Position numbers and translations under genes: made by a program. The notes beneath the pieces were generated by a model. That model was not told where the DNA came from. It worked only from the letters and a program-made list of their open reading frames with translations, and searched no databases. A stretch of 43,704 nucleotides of DNA from CAYONZ01 sp964405465 (GTDB lineage Bacteria; Bdellovibrionota; Bdellovibrionia; Bdellovibrionales; JAMPXM01): NCBI GenBank assembly GCA_964405465.1, contig CAYONZ010000029.1, positions 1-43,704 of the forward strand, read 5' to 3'. Shown piece by piece: positions 43,315-43,704 of the stretch. How positions within the stretch are numbered: the first letter of the stretch is position 1; each line of letters opens with the position of its first letter.

Positions 43315-43704
43315 CTATAATTTTGAAAGTTCCTTTGGACTTACTTTTTTCTTCGTCTTGATATCCAAAATCAATTCTTCATTTTCGTTTTGAATATAGA
43401 CAGGAAGATCCTGTTTAGCTCCTCCACTTTTTTTCCAAATATCAGCGAACCACTCTAAAACCAACATCGTACACGTGCCATAAAACTCATTGAGAGCTTT
43501 GATACCCTTTGCGGTTTTGGGTTCATCCATCACGCCTTTTTCTGCGAGCTTCGCTACATTTTTTAATGGATTTCTTTCTTTGACATAAAACTCGCCGAAA
43601 TTTTCAAGCTCTCTTCCATCTGCACCAACTTCGTGTATGGTCAGGCCATAATCCTGGCCATCATAGATAGTCAATTTCAGCCAACGAGCTTTTTTGTCAA
43701 AAGA
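43315..43704 (-). CDS. Hypothetical protein, N terminus beyond the window
   Basis: The frame is open from the stop at 43315 to the window end (129 codons); the only internal candidate start near the edge is a TTG at 43674 with no ribosome site, so the gene probably begins outside. The visible part is soluble and charged, with no domain I recognise (GLTIHEVGADGRELENFGEF near its start, LVLEWFADIWKKSGG in the middle). It is convergent with the Old Yellow Enzyme gene, with 131 bp between stops. Confidence 0.6.
   Translation of the reverse strand, partial: SFDKKARWLKLTIYDGQDYGLTIHEVGADGRELENFGEFYVKERNPLKNVAKLAEKGVMDEPKTAKGIKALNEFYGTCTMLVLEWFADIWKKSGGAKQDLPVYIQNENEELILDIKTKKKVSPKELSKL

Noticed and set aside
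43188..43361. 57-residue hydrophobic plus-strand frame after the Old Yellow Enzyme gene
   Set aside because: Weak ribosome site and overlap with the 3' end of the convergent hypothetical gene; too little support.

Overview
The window looks like a chromosomal segment of a Bdellovibrionota-type bacterium (Bdellovibrio relatives), from a draft assembly. I infer this from a TIGR02147-family regulator (a family prominent in Bdellovibrio), a trypsin-like lipoprotein, two PilZ-domain proteins, a tandem-PAS chemotaxis receptor, and moderate GC with dense operons. No search was run, so the taxonomy is an inference. Two runs of N (30234-30333 and 31966-31975) are assembly gaps, and both fall inside genes.

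Layout. 1-861: a minus-strand chemotaxis receptor cut by the window edge, with a sigma-28-like -10 element upstream. 1287-8828: a complete arginine route from glutamate, as a translationally coupled argC-argJ-argB-argF-argR operon (minus) divergent from argG-argH (plus). The 327-bp intergenic region holds several palindromes with ARG-box geometry. 9107-10168: an intrinsic terminator in the leader of a secreted trypsin-like lipoprotein, then the protease. 10189-12287: a multi-PAS histidine kinase whose first PAS domain is out of frame at an A7 tract. 12558-16357: a two-gene ABC exporter pair with asymmetric ATP sites. 16460-19401: glyoxylate shunt genes aceB-aceA. 19672-21082: a TetR regulator and a 3-hydroxybutyrate dehydrogenase. 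21115-22350: a DUF6428-like protein and a small sigma factor, both with Cys-rich tails. 22564-23229: a PilZ protein. 23336-25393: a membrane pyrophosphatase. 25851-28073: a YiiX-like permuted papain-fold protein and an NAD(P)-binding protein. 28133-30233: selD-selU for tRNA 2-selenouridine. 30334-35030: an M48 peptidase, a large DUF2339 membrane protein split by the 10-N gap, and an NADPH-dependent FMN reductase. 35111-36331: a ChrA transporter, divergent from the reductase. 36403-38394: a secreted metzincin-like protease and a small secreted protein. 38773-43704: the TIGR02147 regulator, a DUF1345 membrane protein, a PilZ protein, a LysR regulator divergent from an Old Yellow Enzyme homologue, and a hypothetical protein running off the end.

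How the genes fit together. The arg block is self-contained and carries its own regulator. aceBA plus the TetR/hydroxybutyrate dehydrogenase pair suggests growth on acetyl-CoA, fatty acids or polyhydroxybutyrate. The selD-selU pair supports selenium modification of tRNA, not selenoprotein synthesis as far as this window shows. I see no tRNA, rRNA, CRISPR array, insertion sequence or phage gene. The least conventional item is the sigma factor/DUF6428 operon with its phased promoter repeats. Most of the rest is recognisable housekeeping or exported-protein content.
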